Source: Bacteroidaceae bacterium | GTDB lineage: Bacteria; Bacteroidota; Bacteroidia; Bacteroidales; Bacteroidaceae | DNA: 40,120 bases | Reading direction: 5' to 3' | NCBI GenBank assembly: GCA_011959205.1 | Contig: BLLV01000058.1 | Coordinates: 1 to 40,120, forward strand | Part shown: positions 26,006-34,629 of the stretch, one piece after another | Layout of the letters: each line of letters starts with the position of its first letter | How positions within the stretch are numbered: position 1 is the stretch's first letter | Made by a program: the position numbers and the translations under genes | Notes under the pieces: generated by a model | What the model was told of the DNA's origin: nothing | The model's input: only the letters and a program-made list of their open reading frames with translations | Databases searched by the model: none

Positions 26006-27454
26006 TTAGTTCCGCTTCAAAAAAAGAGAATTAGTTATACATGCGGGCAACTCTTCCTGATAATGTGTTACCATAATCATGGTCTTGTCCTTACGACGGC
26101 AGAAAGTTTCTATCACATCTTTCACCAACCGACGATTGTACAAGTCCAGCCCATGCAAAGGCTCGTCCAAAATAAGCAACTCAGGATCCTTCACAAAAGC
26201 ACGCGCCAACAGCACCAGACGCTGCTCTCCACTGGACAACTGCAAGAAATTCCGGTCTTTCAAATCTGCAATGCCAAAAATATCCATCCACCATTCACAA
26301 GCTGCCATCTGCTCGGGACGCGGACGTTTGTACAACCCCACAGAATCATGTAGCCCGCTTGCCACAATATCTATGGCAGGAAGATTCTTCAGATAAGCGC
26401 GATGCATCTCAGGGCTGACATATCCTATATGCTTCTTTATCTCCCAAATACTTTCTCCGGAACCGCGTTTCCTGCCGAACAAGGTAATATCACAAGCATA
26501 ACTCTGCGGATTATCTGCACAGACCAGGCTCAGCAATGTGGACTTTCCCGAACCGTTCTCGCCACTCAAAGCCCATTTCTCGCCACATTTCACTGTCCAG
26601 TCCAAGTCTTTCAAAATGGTACGCTCGCCATAACGGATGCTTACCTTGTTCAAATCGACTACATGCTCGGTGTGATATAAATCACCGCCATAAGGCAAAT
26701 TCAGAATCCGTGCTTCCTTTTCTTTGGAAAGCATCCGTTCCGGCACCGGCTTACGGACGGCCAGATATTCCTGCAAAGTTACTTTTTTACCACATATCCT
26801 GTCCTCCACAGGAATAACATGAGTGATAAAGGACGGAATATCATCGGACTTAGACAAGATAAGGATTACCTGCAAATGGGTCACTTTAGTCAGTTCGCCC
26901 AACAAGACATGAAGCAGATCCCGTGTCTTCGCATCCAGTCCGATAAAAGGATTATCCATAATCAGCACACGCGGATTGCTCAGCAAAGTTTTTGTCAGTT
27001 GAAACTTACGCAGCTCACCGCTGGAAAGCAGAATGATATGTTTATCCAGCAGACTTTCCATGCCAAACAGTTCATACAAAGCCTTTTTCAGGTCTGAATC
27101 GGTTGCTTCGGGCAACAAATCACGTACCAGTGGGGTCTCATCCAAATCATGGGCATTCCACCGTTGCTGATAATAGTAATTTCCATCGGCATCTCCATAC
27201 GAATCACGGAAAGCAATATACTTTATATTCTCGTATGCCATTTTCGAAGAAGAGGGAGAGAAATCATACTTCACTTCGTTCATCAACAACGGCCACCGAC
27301 CTGTAATCGTATCTACCAATATACTTTTTCCTGCCCCGTTTCTTCCCACAACAGCTATATGTTCTGCATCGGCAAGTGTCATATTCACTGGCTCCTTCAT
27401 CCGGTACTGCGGATGGCGGGTCACACCATTTTCTATCGCAATAATATTCTGCAT
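26006..27454 (-). CDS. ModF-like protein with two ABC ATPase domains
   Basis: This 482-residue protein carries two ABC nucleotide-binding domains in tandem and no membrane segments. Domain 1 has Walker A GRNGAGKS at residues 37-44, signature LSSGE and a Walker B ending LIMDNP. Domain 2 has Walker A GENGSGKST, signature LSSGE and Walker B LILDEP. The first catalytic glutamate is therefore replaced by asparagine, implying one active and one weakened site. The layout and length match E. coli ModF (PhrA), whose exact role is unclear; molybdate transport genes are not next to it here. The ATG at 27454 is used because a promoter box lies at 27484-27491, within a longer frame. Confidence 0.85.
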   Translation of the reverse strand: MQNIIAIENGVTRHPQYRMKEPVNMTLADAEHIAVVGRNGAGKSILVDTITGRWPLLMNEVKYDFSPSSSKMAYENIKYIAFRDSYGDADGNYYYQQRWNAHDLDETPLVRDLLPEATDSDLKKALYELFGMESLLDKHIILLSSGELRKFQLTKTLLSNPRVLIMDNPFIGLDAKTRDLLHVLLGELTKVTHLQVILILSKSDDIPSFITHVIPVEDRICGKKVTLQEYLAVRKPVPERMLSKEKEARILNLPYGGDLYHTEHVVDLNKVSIRYGERTILKDLDWTVKCGEKWALSGENGSGKSTLLSLVCADNPQSYACDITLFGRKRGSGESIWEIKKHIGYVSPEMHRAYLKNLPAIDIVASGLHDSVGLYKRPRPEQMAACEWWMDIFGIADLKDRNFLQLSSGEQRLVLLARAFVKDPELLILDEPLHGLDLYNRRLVKDVIETFCRRKDKTMIMVTHYQEELPACITNSLFLKRN

Positions 27455-27483
27455 TACAAATCTCTTTTTTATCCAACAGGACA

Positions 27484-27491
27484 CAAAGATA
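27484..27491 (-). promoter_or_regulatory. Bacteroidota -7 box for the ModF-like gene
   Basis: The complement reads TATCTTTG, 29 bases before the ATG at 27454, inside an upstream extension of the reading frame. Confidence 0.6.
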
Positions 27492-27508
27492 GCAAAATAA
27501 TATGGCAA

Positions 27509-27837
27509 TGCGATAATACATTATCATTTTGTTACATCAATCGTTCACTTTGATCATGTATGATACCGATTATGCAGCACTGAATAACCAACAAAATATT
27601 GCCTAAACTATATGTTCCATAGCAGATTCCGGACTCGATAAATTACAATCAAAAAGGATACAACCGGACTTTTATTTCAGTTTGAAAGCAAAACACTAAA
27701 AGCGACTTTCTATTTATCACCAGAATGAAAACAAATAAGAATATAGATAGCACTATTGTGTACAAAACATCAAAAAGGCATATATTTGCACTTAATTAAG
27801 TCAAAATGGAATAACATCAGAAAAAGTTATAGGCAAA
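27509..27837. other. Intergenic region where the N-terminal half of dapF would be expected
   Basis: About 330 bases of AT-rich DNA without a gene. I find no trace of the DapF N-terminal half (no GAGNDY or GNASRC-like translation in any frame). It carries a promoter box at 27781. Upstream of the truncated dapF start the same frame reads back to a TAA at 27793. Confidence 0.5.
27781..27788 (+). promoter_or_regulatory. Bacteroidota -7 box for truncated dapF-dapL
   Basis: TATATTTG matches the consensus 49 bases before the ATG at 27838. It provides expression of the half-length dapF and of dapL. TTG at 27756-27758 is a weak -33 candidate with long spacing. Confidence 0.55.
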
Positions 27838-28257
27838 ATGTTGGCAAAAACAATCACAGTAGATGGAAAAAAATACAAAGGAACATTTGTTTGTCTAGGA
27901 AATCCACATTTAGTGATTTTCATAGATGATATAAAAGATGTAAATTTGCCGGCAATAGGTCCGAAACTAGAGAATCATCCGCTTTTTCCCGAACGAACCA
28001 ATGTAGAATTCGCAGAAGTATTGCCGGACGGTTCCTTAAGAATGAGAGTCTGGGAAAGAGGCTCGGGCATCACCATGGCATACGGAACAGGAGCTTGTGC
28101 CACTGCCGTAGCCGCATACCTGAACCACAAGGCCGGAAGAAAATCACGAATAAGGATGGATGGTGGTGATTTACAAGTCCATTGGAACGAAACAGACGGG
28201 CATGTGTACATGACAGGTCCCGCAGTAAAAGTTTTCGATGGTGAGATAGAAATTTAA
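27838..28257 (+). CDS. dapF: Truncated diaminopimelate epimerase (C-terminal half only), probably inactive
   Basis: This 139-residue frame matches only the second half of DapF, which is normally about 270 residues and converts LL- to meso-diaminopimelate with two cysteines. It keeps GNPHLVIF, the block [20 protein letters not shown] and WERGSGITM, but the following family-standard ACGTGACA reads AYGTGACA here: the catalytic cysteine is tyrosine 82 (TAC at 28081, one G-to-A change from TGC). The other catalytic cysteine belongs to the missing N-terminal half. The protein therefore cannot work as a normal epimerase. The frame is still free of stops, has a promoter, and lies 46 bases before dapL, the usual partner. 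It is either a recent pseudogene or a retained half-protein; a full dapF elsewhere in the genome is likely. Confidence 0.75.
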   Translation: MLAKTITVDGKKYKGTFVCLGNPHLVIFIDDIKDVNLPAIGPKLENHPLFPERTNVEFAEVLPDGSLRMRVWERGSGITMAYGTGACATAVAAYLNHKAGRKSRIRMDGGDLQVHWNETDGHVYMTGPAVKVFDGEIEI

Positions 28258-28303
28258 CAGGAATAAGAAATCAGTAAAGACAAACGATAAAACAACAGCA
28301 ATT

Positions 28304-29533
28304 ATGGCATTAGTAAACGAACATTTTTTAAAACTGCCCAACAATTACCTGTTTTCGGACATTGCCAAGAAAGTAAATGCATTCAAGGTTTCCCATCCCC
28401 AAAAAGACCTCATCCGTCTGGGCATCGGAGACGTGACACAACCATTGCCCCAGGCATCCATAGAAGCCATGCACAAAGCGGTGGACGAACTGGCAAGCAA
28501 AGAAACCTTCCGCGGATACGGTCCCGAACAAGGATATGATTTTCTAATCGATGCCATCTTGAAAAACGATTATGCCTCACGTGGAGTACATTTGGAATCC
28601 GGCGAGATATTTGTCAGTGACGGCACCAAAAGCGATATAGGAAATATCGGGGATATCCTCCGTCATGATAACAGCATCGGCGTGACAGACCCTATTTATC
28701 CGGTATATATCGACTCTAATGTCATGTGCGGACGAGCAGGAGTGCTGGAAGACGGAAGATGGAGCAACGTGGTCTATCTGCCCTGTCTGAGTGAAAACGA
28801 TTTCATTCCCGCTATCCCCGACCGCAGAATAGACATTTTATATCTATGCTACCCCAACAACCCCACCGGTACGGTTATCAGTAAAACAAAATTGAAGAAA
28901 TGGGTAAATTACGCACTGGAGAACGACACATTGATTCTTTATGACGCAGCCTACGAAGCCTACATTCAAGACCCCGACATCCCCCACTCCATTTACGAGA
29001 TAAAAGGAGCCAAAAAGGTAGCCATAGAGTTCCGAAGTTTCTCCAAAACCGCCGGCTTTACCGGAGTGCGTTGCGGCTACACCGTAGTGCCCAAGGAACT
29101 CACCGCCGCCACACTGGAAGGGGAACGCATTCCGCTGAACCGGTTATGGAACCGCCGCCAATGCACCAAATTCAACGGAACCTCTTACATCACCCAGCGC
29201 GGTGCGGAGGCCATTTACAGCCCTGAAGGAAAGGAGCAGATAAAAACCACCATCCACTATTATATGACCAACGCCCGCATCATGAAAGAAGGGCTGGAAA
29301 GCACCGGACTAAAAGTATTCGGGGGTGAGAACGCACCTTATTTATGGGTGAAGACTCCCCGGGGAATCAGCTCATGGAAGTTCTTTGAACAAATGCTGTA
29401 CGAAGCCAATGTGGTAGGTACTCCCGGAGTAGGATTCGGTCCCAGCGGAGAAGGTTACATATGGTTGACCGCCTTTGGAAAACGCGTAGACTGTGAAGAG
29501 GCTATGAAACGAATCAGACGATGGATATTATAA
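28304..29533 (+). CDS. dapL: LL-diaminopimelate aminotransferase
   Basis: This 409-residue PLP enzyme converts tetrahydrodipicolinate directly to LL-diaminopimelate using glutamate, a short lysine and peptidoglycan route used by Bacteroidota, plants and chlamydiae. The N-terminus LKLPNNYLFSDIAKK and IRLGIGDVTQPLP are DapL signatures; the PLP-binding lysine lies in FRSFSKTAGFTGVRCGY, and CYPNNPTGTV binds the cofactor. Length equals the family norm (about 410). It normally works with DapF, whose gene just upstream is truncated here. The conserved arginine in the C-terminal block is present in PRGISSWKFFE. Confidence 0.96.
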   Translation: MALVNEHFLKLPNNYLFSDIAKKVNAFKVSHPQKDLIRLGIGDVTQPLPQASIEAMHKAVDELASKETFRGYGPEQGYDFLIDAILKNDYASRGVHLESGEIFVSDGTKSDIGNIGDILRHDNSIGVTDPIYPVYIDSNVMCGRAGVLEDGRWSNVVYLPCLSENDFIPAIPDRRIDILYLCYPNNPTGTVISKTKLKKWVNYALENDTLILYDAAYEAYIQDPDIPHSIYEIKGAKKVAIEFRSFSKTAGFTGVRCGYTVVPKELTAATLEGERIPLNRLWNRRQCTKFNGTSYITQRGAEAIYSPEGKEQIKTTIHYYMTNARIMKEGLESTGLKVFGGENAPYLWVKTPRGISSWKFFEQMLYEANVVGTPGVGFGPSGEGYIWLTAFGKRVDCEEAMKRIRRWIL

Positions 29534-29631
29534 AACAATATTTATCACACAACAAGCACAAGCCATTACAAAAAACAAATACATACGAGATATAACAAAC
29601 TCACGATTATGAATTAAAAATGTAATAAGCA

Positions 29632-30357
29632 ATGAAAAAGAGTTTTAGAAAAACAACATTTCTGTCGGCCTTGGCAATAGCTATTCCGGCAATGGGCATG
29701 ACGCAGGATAAAGTGGAAGCCAGTGTAGGAGCCGATCTTGTAAGTGGATACATCTGGCGTGGCCAAGATTTGGGGGGTGTCAGTATCCAACCCACATTGT
29801 CAGTTTCTTACAAAGGGTTCTCACTGTCTGCATGGGGAACAGCAGGTATCGAAAAAGAAGATGCAAAAGAGATTGACCTCACATTAGGCTACACCACAGG
29901 AGGTTTTAGTATCTCCGTCACAGATTACTGGTTCAATGGAGGACCGGGGTATTTCCATTACGGATCACACAATACCAACCATACCTTCGAGGCACAGATA
30001 GGTTATGACTTCGGACCGCTGGCCTTGAACTGGTATACCAATTTCGCTGGAACCGACGGAGTGAATAATGAAGGAGACAGAGCCTATTCTTCCTATATCT
30101 CGGCTACCGTACCTTTTACACTAGCAGGACTGGAATGGACAGCGGAAATAGGAGCGACTCCGTGGGCCACAGACTTTTACAACTATTCCGAAGACCCTGT
30201 GTGCAACGGTTCCAACGGTTTCGCCGTATGCGACATCAGCCTGGGAGCCGCCAAGGAGATCAAAATCACCGATTCATTCTCCGTTCCAGCTTTTGCAAAA
30301 ATAACCGTAAACCCACGCACTGAAGGGGCTTATTTCGTTTTCGGGCTAAGTTTTTAA
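29632..30357 (+). CDS. Outer-membrane beta-barrel protein (putative porin, Gcw_chp/TorF-like)
   Basis: This 241-residue exported protein starts with a signal peptide (basic MKKSFRKTT, then a hydrophobic run to about residue 22). The mature part is built of alternating beta strands with aromatic girdles and ends in FVFGLSF, the C-terminal phenylalanine typical of outer-membrane barrels. The opening VSGYIWRGQDLGGVSIQP is like the start of Gcw_chp/TorF-family proteins, which are of uncertain function but are porin-like. Cysteines near residues 190-203 may form a disulfide. It lies 98 bases downstream of dapL; a metabolic link is not evident. Confidence 0.82.
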   Translation: MKKSFRKTTFLSALAIAIPAMGMTQDKVEASVGADLVSGYIWRGQDLGGVSIQPTLSVSYKGFSLSAWGTAGIEKEDAKEIDLTLGYTTGGFSISVTDYWFNGGPGYFHYGSHNTNHTFEAQIGYDFGPLALNWYTNFAGTDGVNNEGDRAYSSYISATVPFTLAGLEWTAEIGATPWATDFYNYSEDPVCNGSNGFAVCDISLGAAKEIKITDSFSVPAFAKITVNPRTEGAYFVFGLSF

Positions 30358-30564
30358 TCATAAAGAACATAACCATACAAGGATAACAACAAGGTACTAG
30401 TTTTTTAAAAGGTAAAAAGATTACATTATATACAAATACAACAACGAAGAAAATTGCACACCTCGACCAAGACTGGCTTGCCAAGTAAAATAAATTAAAA
30501 AAGAAAGGCTCAGCATTTAATGGCAAATCTGCATACAACCAAAAGTCATTGAACTGCTTTTTAT

Positions 30565-30592
30565 TAGATAATTGCCCGAAATTATCTATTTC
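30565..30592 (+). terminator. Terminator hairpin after the outer-membrane protein gene
   Basis: TAGATAATT (30565-30573) pairs perfectly with AATTATCTA (30580-30588) around a six-base loop, followed by TTTCTTTTG. The stem is AT-rich, so it is weaker than the next one. Confidence 0.5.
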
Positions 30593-30618
30593 TTTTGTTG
30601 GTTGTTTTAAGTTTGCAT

Positions 30619-30650
30619 GGGGCTGTCCAAAAAGTCGGATAGCCCCTTTT
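30619..30650 (+). terminator. Strong terminator, near-copy of the one at 18030
   Basis: GGGGCTGTCC (30619-30628) pairs with GGATAGCCCC (30637-30646) with one G-T pair, followed by TTTTGC. The arm and loop CAAAAAGT are almost the same as at 18030. No T-tract lies on the minus strand, so it mainly serves the plus-strand gene. Confidence 0.8.
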
Positions 30651-30748
30651 GCTTAAAAGGATAGTATTTAAAGATGTTAGAGCCTGCTTCTCTTTCCTTT
30701 TTATTAGGCAAAAACCTTGAAAAGCATAATTCCTGCTCCTCATCTGGT

Positions 30749-31618
30749 TTATGCCATTGAACCGCCTACTATATCCAACAATTCATTGGTAATTGCCTGC
30801 TGGCGACTCTTATTGTACATCACCGTCAGCCCCTGCAACAAATCATTCGCATTATCTGTAGCAATCTGCATAGCCATAGTGCGGGCTGCATGTTCGGAAG
30901 CATTCGAATCCAGTAATACTGTGAACATCTTCATACGGAGCACCTTCGGGAGCAATTCCTCCATCACCACATCTACAGACGGTTCCACAATATAACCGGA
31001 TATCCTGCCTTTGTCCTCCTCTTTCTTCTCTTGTGTCAAGTTTATCGGAAGATACGTTTCACGCGTCAGGGCTTGTACAGCTGTAGAACGGAAATGATTG
31101 TACAGCAACTCCACCTTGTCTATGTCACGATGCAGAAAACGTTTCATCAAATCCTCTGCCAAGACGGCAGCTTCCTGATAGGAAGGTTTATCCGCCATGT
31201 GCTGGAAATCGCCTTCGGCCTTGAATCCCAATTTCTTCACACCTTCCGCCACTTTCCGGCCTACCGGATACAAAAGCACATCCTCCATACCCAGGGACTT
31301 GTATTCATCCAGAATAACCGTCAGATGCCTGATGATATTCGCATTGAACCCACCACACAGACTGGTATTGGAGGCAAACACGACGATAGCCACACGCTTC
31401 ACTTCACGTTTTACAATGAAAGGAGACTCCACCTCACTGCCCGCACTCAGAAAGTTAGTCAGGATGTGGTTCAGCCTTCGTTCGTAAGGAAGCATGTTTT
31501 CTATGGCAGCCTGCGCCTTGTGCAACTTGGCAGAGGCCACCATCTTCATAGCCGAAGTAATTTTCCGTGTATTATTTACTGAGGCTATTCTTCCTTTTAC
31601 TTCTTTCAGTGATGCCAT
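30749..31618 (-). CDS. atpG: ATP synthase F1 subunit gamma
   Basis: This 289-residue protein is the central stalk of F1, whose rotation drives ATP synthesis in the alpha3beta3 head. The N-terminal coiled helix is MASLKEVKGRIASVNNTRKITSAMKMVASAKLHKAQ and the C-terminal helix ends in YNKSRQQAITNELLDIVGG, both strongly conserved. Length is standard. It is the last gene of the ATP synthase operon, only 2 bases after atpA, and ends at the convergent terminator region. Confidence 0.97.
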   Translation of the reverse strand: MASLKEVKGRIASVNNTRKITSAMKMVASAKLHKAQAAIENMLPYERRLNHILTNFLSAGSEVESPFIVKREVKRVAIVVFASNTSLCGGFNANIIRHLTVILDEYKSLGMEDVLLYPVGRKVAEGVKKLGFKAEGDFQHMADKPSYQEAAVLAEDLMKRFLHRDIDKVELLYNHFRSTAVQALTRETYLPINLTQEKKEEDKGRISGYIVEPSVDVVMEELLPKVLRMKMFTVLLDSNASEHAARTMAMQIATDNANDLLQGLTVMYNKSRQQAITNELLDIVGGSMA

Positions 31619-31620
31619 GA

Positions 31621-33213
31621 CTATTCGTTCACTTTAAATGGTTGAGCCGTATCGGCTGCTACTTTCTCTATAATTGCAGTTACATCCTCATTTATCACAC
31701 CGCTTGACAATACATCAAGTACATCTTTCTGATGGTCGGCACGCATCATTTCCAGGAATGATTTCTGGAAATCCTGCACCTTATGCAAGGGTACATCACG
31801 CAGCAAACTATGTGTACCACAATAAAGGATGGCTATTTGTTCTCCGACAGGCATCGGACTGTACTGCGGCTGTATCAGCAACTGGTTATTCTTACGTCCC
31901 CGGTCAATAGCCATTGCCGTTACAGGGTCCATATCACTGCTGAACTTGGAGAAAGCCTCCAGTTCGCGATATTGTGCCTGATCAATCTTCAATGTACCTG
32001 CCACCTTCTTCATGCTCTTGATCTGGGCACTACCCCCCACACGGGATACGGAAATACCCACATTGATAGCCGGACGGAAACCCTGGTTGAACAAATCGGT
32101 TTCAAGGAATATCTGACCGTCTGTAATGGAAATGACATTGGTTGGAATATACGCGGAAACATCACCTGCCTGTGTCTCGATAATAGGCAATGCAGTCAGT
32201 GAACCGCCCGCCTTTACCTTGCCTTTCAAGCTGGGTGGAAGGTCATTCATCTGTTCGGCCACTTCCTGCTGGTTGATAATCTTCGCCGCACGCTCCAACA
32301 ATCGTGAATGCAGATAGAAGATATCACCCGGATAAGCCTCACGACCGGAGGGACGACGCAGAATCAAGGATACTTCACGATAGGCTACGGCTTGCTTTGA
32401 CAAGTCATCATACACTACCAAGGCATCCCGGCCGGTGTCACGGAAATACTCTCCGATAGCAGCTCCGGCAAACGGAGCAAAATACTGCAAGGCAGCCGGA
32501 TCGGCAGCAGTGGCAGCTACCACTATGGTATAATCCATCGCACCGCGTTCACGCAGCGTATTCACCAAACTTGCCACGGTGGAACCTTTCTGACCAATGG
32601 CTACATAAATACAATAGACAGGTTTCCCTGCTTCATAGTTGGACTTCTGGTTCAGGATCGTATCTATAGCGATGGAAGTTTTTCCCGTCTGGCGGTCCCC
32701 AATGATCAACTCACGTTGTCCACGCCCGATAGGGATCATGGCATCCACAGACTTCAAACCTGTCTGCAAAGGCTGATTCACCGGCTGGCGGAAAATCACT
32801 CCGGGAGCCTTACGTTCCAAAGGCATTTCGCAAAGTTCTCCGCCAATCTGTCCGCGACCATCCAAGGGTACGCCCAACGGATCAATGACACGCCCCAACA
32901 TACCTTCGCCCACATTGATAGAAGCAATACGCTTGGTACGTTTCACCACCATTCCTTCCTTGATCTGATCAGTAGGACCTAGCAATACCGCACCTACATT
33001 GTCCTCTTCCAGGTTCATCACGATAGCCATGATACCGTTTTCAAATTCCAGCAACTCATTGGCTTCCGCGTTGTTCAGGCCGTAAATACGTGCCACGCCA
33101 TCGCTCACCTGCAGCACATTCCCCACCTCGTCAAATTGCAGGTGGGTATTGATGCCTTTCAGTTGCTGAAGTAAAACTTCGGATACTTCGCTGGGTTTTA
33201 TATTTTCAGACAT
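31621..33213 (-). CDS. atpA: ATP synthase F1 subunit alpha
   Basis: This 530-residue non-catalytic nucleotide-binding subunit forms the F1 hexamer with beta. Walker A is [13 protein letters not shown] and the block [19 protein letters not shown] follows it. The late [18 protein letters not shown] segment, with the alpha arginine finger region ([11 protein letters not shown]), is intact. The RBS AGAAAG lies just before the ATG. Length is slightly over typical (about 500-530). It is 57 bases after atpH and 2 bases before atpG. Confidence 0.97.
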   Translation of the reverse strand: MSENIKPSEVSEVLLQQLKGINTHLQFDEVGNVLQVSDGVARIYGLNNAEANELLEFENGIMAIVMNLEEDNVGAVLLGPTDQIKEGMVVKRTKRIASINVGEGMLGRVIDPLGVPLDGRGQIGGELCEMPLERKAPGVIFRQPVNQPLQTGLKSVDAMIPIGRGQRELIIGDRQTGKTSIAIDTILNQKSNYEAGKPVYCIYVAIGQKGSTVASLVNTLRERGAMDYTIVVAATAADPAALQYFAPFAGAAIGEYFRDTGRDALVVYDDLSKQAVAYREVSLILRRPSGREAYPGDIFYLHSRLLERAAKIINQQEVAEQMNDLPPSLKGKVKAGGSLTALPIIETQAGDVSAYIPTNVISITDGQIFLETDLFNQGFRPAINVGISVSRVGGSAQIKSMKKVAGTLKIDQAQYRELEAFSKFSSDMDPVTAMAIDRGRKNNQLLIQPQYSPMPVGEQIAILYCGTHSLLRDVPLHKVQDFQKSFLEMMRADHQKDVLDVLSSGVINEDVTAIIEKVAADTAQPFKVNE

Positions 33214-33270
33214 AATCTTTCTACATTAAAAATTGAACATTCAAAATTAAAGTCCGGCAGAGCGTTAATT

Positions 33271-33828
33271 TTATACTATTCTTCTGTTTTTAGCTATAAA
33301 CTGCTGCTTTACCCGTTTTATCTGGTTAGCCACGCTCGCATCCAATCTGTAAGTCCCAATTTCAAAAATAAAACCACCTTCCAGTTTCGGGTCTATCTTG
33401 GTTTTGAGCTCCACAGTTCCATGAGTTTTCTCTACGACCAATGCCCGTATGCGGCTGACTACCTCCTCCGCCACCGGACAAACAGTCGTGATTTTACCAA
33501 CATTGATATTCTTCTGTTTCCGATAAAGGTCAATGTACGACATAATCATAAACTGCAAGAATTTCTCTCTTCGTTCCTCCAATACCAATTCCACAAAGCG
33601 TTTCAATTCTTCGCTCACCTTACCTCCTCCGGCAGCCTCACAAATCAGCTTCAGCTTTGTTCCAGCGGGCAATACAGGATTATCCAACGCCTGCCGAAGT
33701 TCGGGGACTTTCGAAAAGCTGTCCGCCAGTGTCCCGGCTTCCGTATAAACAGTATCCGCTGTCCCGCTCTCGTCAGCATAGGCCAGTAAAGCCTTGGCAT
33801 AACGCATTGAGATGACTCCTATATACAT
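33271..33828 (-). CDS. atpH: ATP synthase F1 subunit delta
   Basis: This 185-residue protein (OSCP) joins the peripheral stalk to the top of F1. The N-terminal helical bundle starts with MRYAKALLAYADESG and ELRQALDNPVLP, and the C-terminal half has the conserved LKTKIDPKLEGGFIFEIG that contacts subunit b. The ATG at 33828 lies 5 bases after the atpF stop; a second ATG at 33807 could also be used. Length fits the family. Confidence 0.93.
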   Translation of the reverse strand: MYIGVISMRYAKALLAYADESGTADTVYTEAGTLADSFSKVPELRQALDNPVLPAGTKLKLICEAAGGGKVSEELKRFVELVLEERREKFLQFMIMSYIDLYRKQKNINVGKITTVCPVAEEVVSRIRALVVEKTHGTVELKTKIDPKLEGGFIFEIGTYRLDASVANQIKRVKQQFIAKNRRIV

Positions 33829-33833
33829 GACAA

Positions 33834-34334
33834 TCAGTTTTTAGAAACAGTTAATTCATTCAGCAAACGGTCAATCATCTCCATTTGCTCTTTCTCGTCA
33901 TCGAGGTTCTTGCGCAAAACTTTCTCAGCAATGTCGACAGACAGCACAGCTACTTGGCGGCGGATGTCGCTGATAGCGTTGTCTTTTTCCGCCTGAACCT
34001 GCCTTTTGGCTTCATCCAGCAGCTTCTGTCCTTCAACCTGAGCCTGTGTTTTGGCTTCCTTCAGAATACGTTCGCGGGTGGCGACCGCTTCATTCAGGAT
34101 GCGCGCCTGCTCCTCGTGAGCCTTAGCCAATATCATCTCACTGTCCGCCTTGATGTTTGCCAGTTGTTCATTGGCTTCACGCGCGGCAAGCAGTGACTTG
34201 TCGATATATTGTTTCCGCTCATCCACCATTCCGATAATCACCGGGAAACCGTACTTTGCCAGAATGACAAAGACAATTCCGAATACGATGACCATCCAGA
34301 ATAACAGACCGCTATCAGGTGTTAATAATGACAT
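33834..34334 (-). CDS. atpF: ATP synthase Fo subunit b
   Basis: This 166-residue protein has one N-terminal membrane helix ([24 protein letters not shown]) and a long charged coiled coil ([22 protein letters not shown] to the end), the classic b-subunit design that forms the peripheral stalk. It ties subunit a to delta and alpha. It lies 10 bases after atpE and 5 bases before atpH. Confidence 0.95.
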   Translation of the reverse strand: MSLLTPDSGLLFWMVIVFGIVFVILAKYGFPVIIGMVDERKQYIDKSLLAAREANEQLANIKADSEMILAKAHEEQARILNEAVATRERILKEAKTQAQVEGQKLLDEAKRQVQAEKDNAISDIRRQVAVLSVDIAEKVLRKNLDDEKEQMEMIDRLLNELTVSKN

Positions 34335-34344
34335 GCTAAATTAA

Positions 34345-34620
<276 letters not shown>

Positions 34621-34629
34621 TTATTTAAT

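Larger units (their letters stand above)
30358..30748. other. Convergent intergenic region with two terminators
   Basis: About 390 bases separate the outer-membrane protein gene and atpG, which converge here. Two hairpins are present (30565-30588 and 30619-30646). Short open frames in the region look spurious. Confidence 0.6.

Noticed and set aside
30266-30538. Minus-strand frame opposite the end of the outer-membrane protein gene
   Set aside because: It is mostly antisense to a real gene and has no motif or ribosome site.
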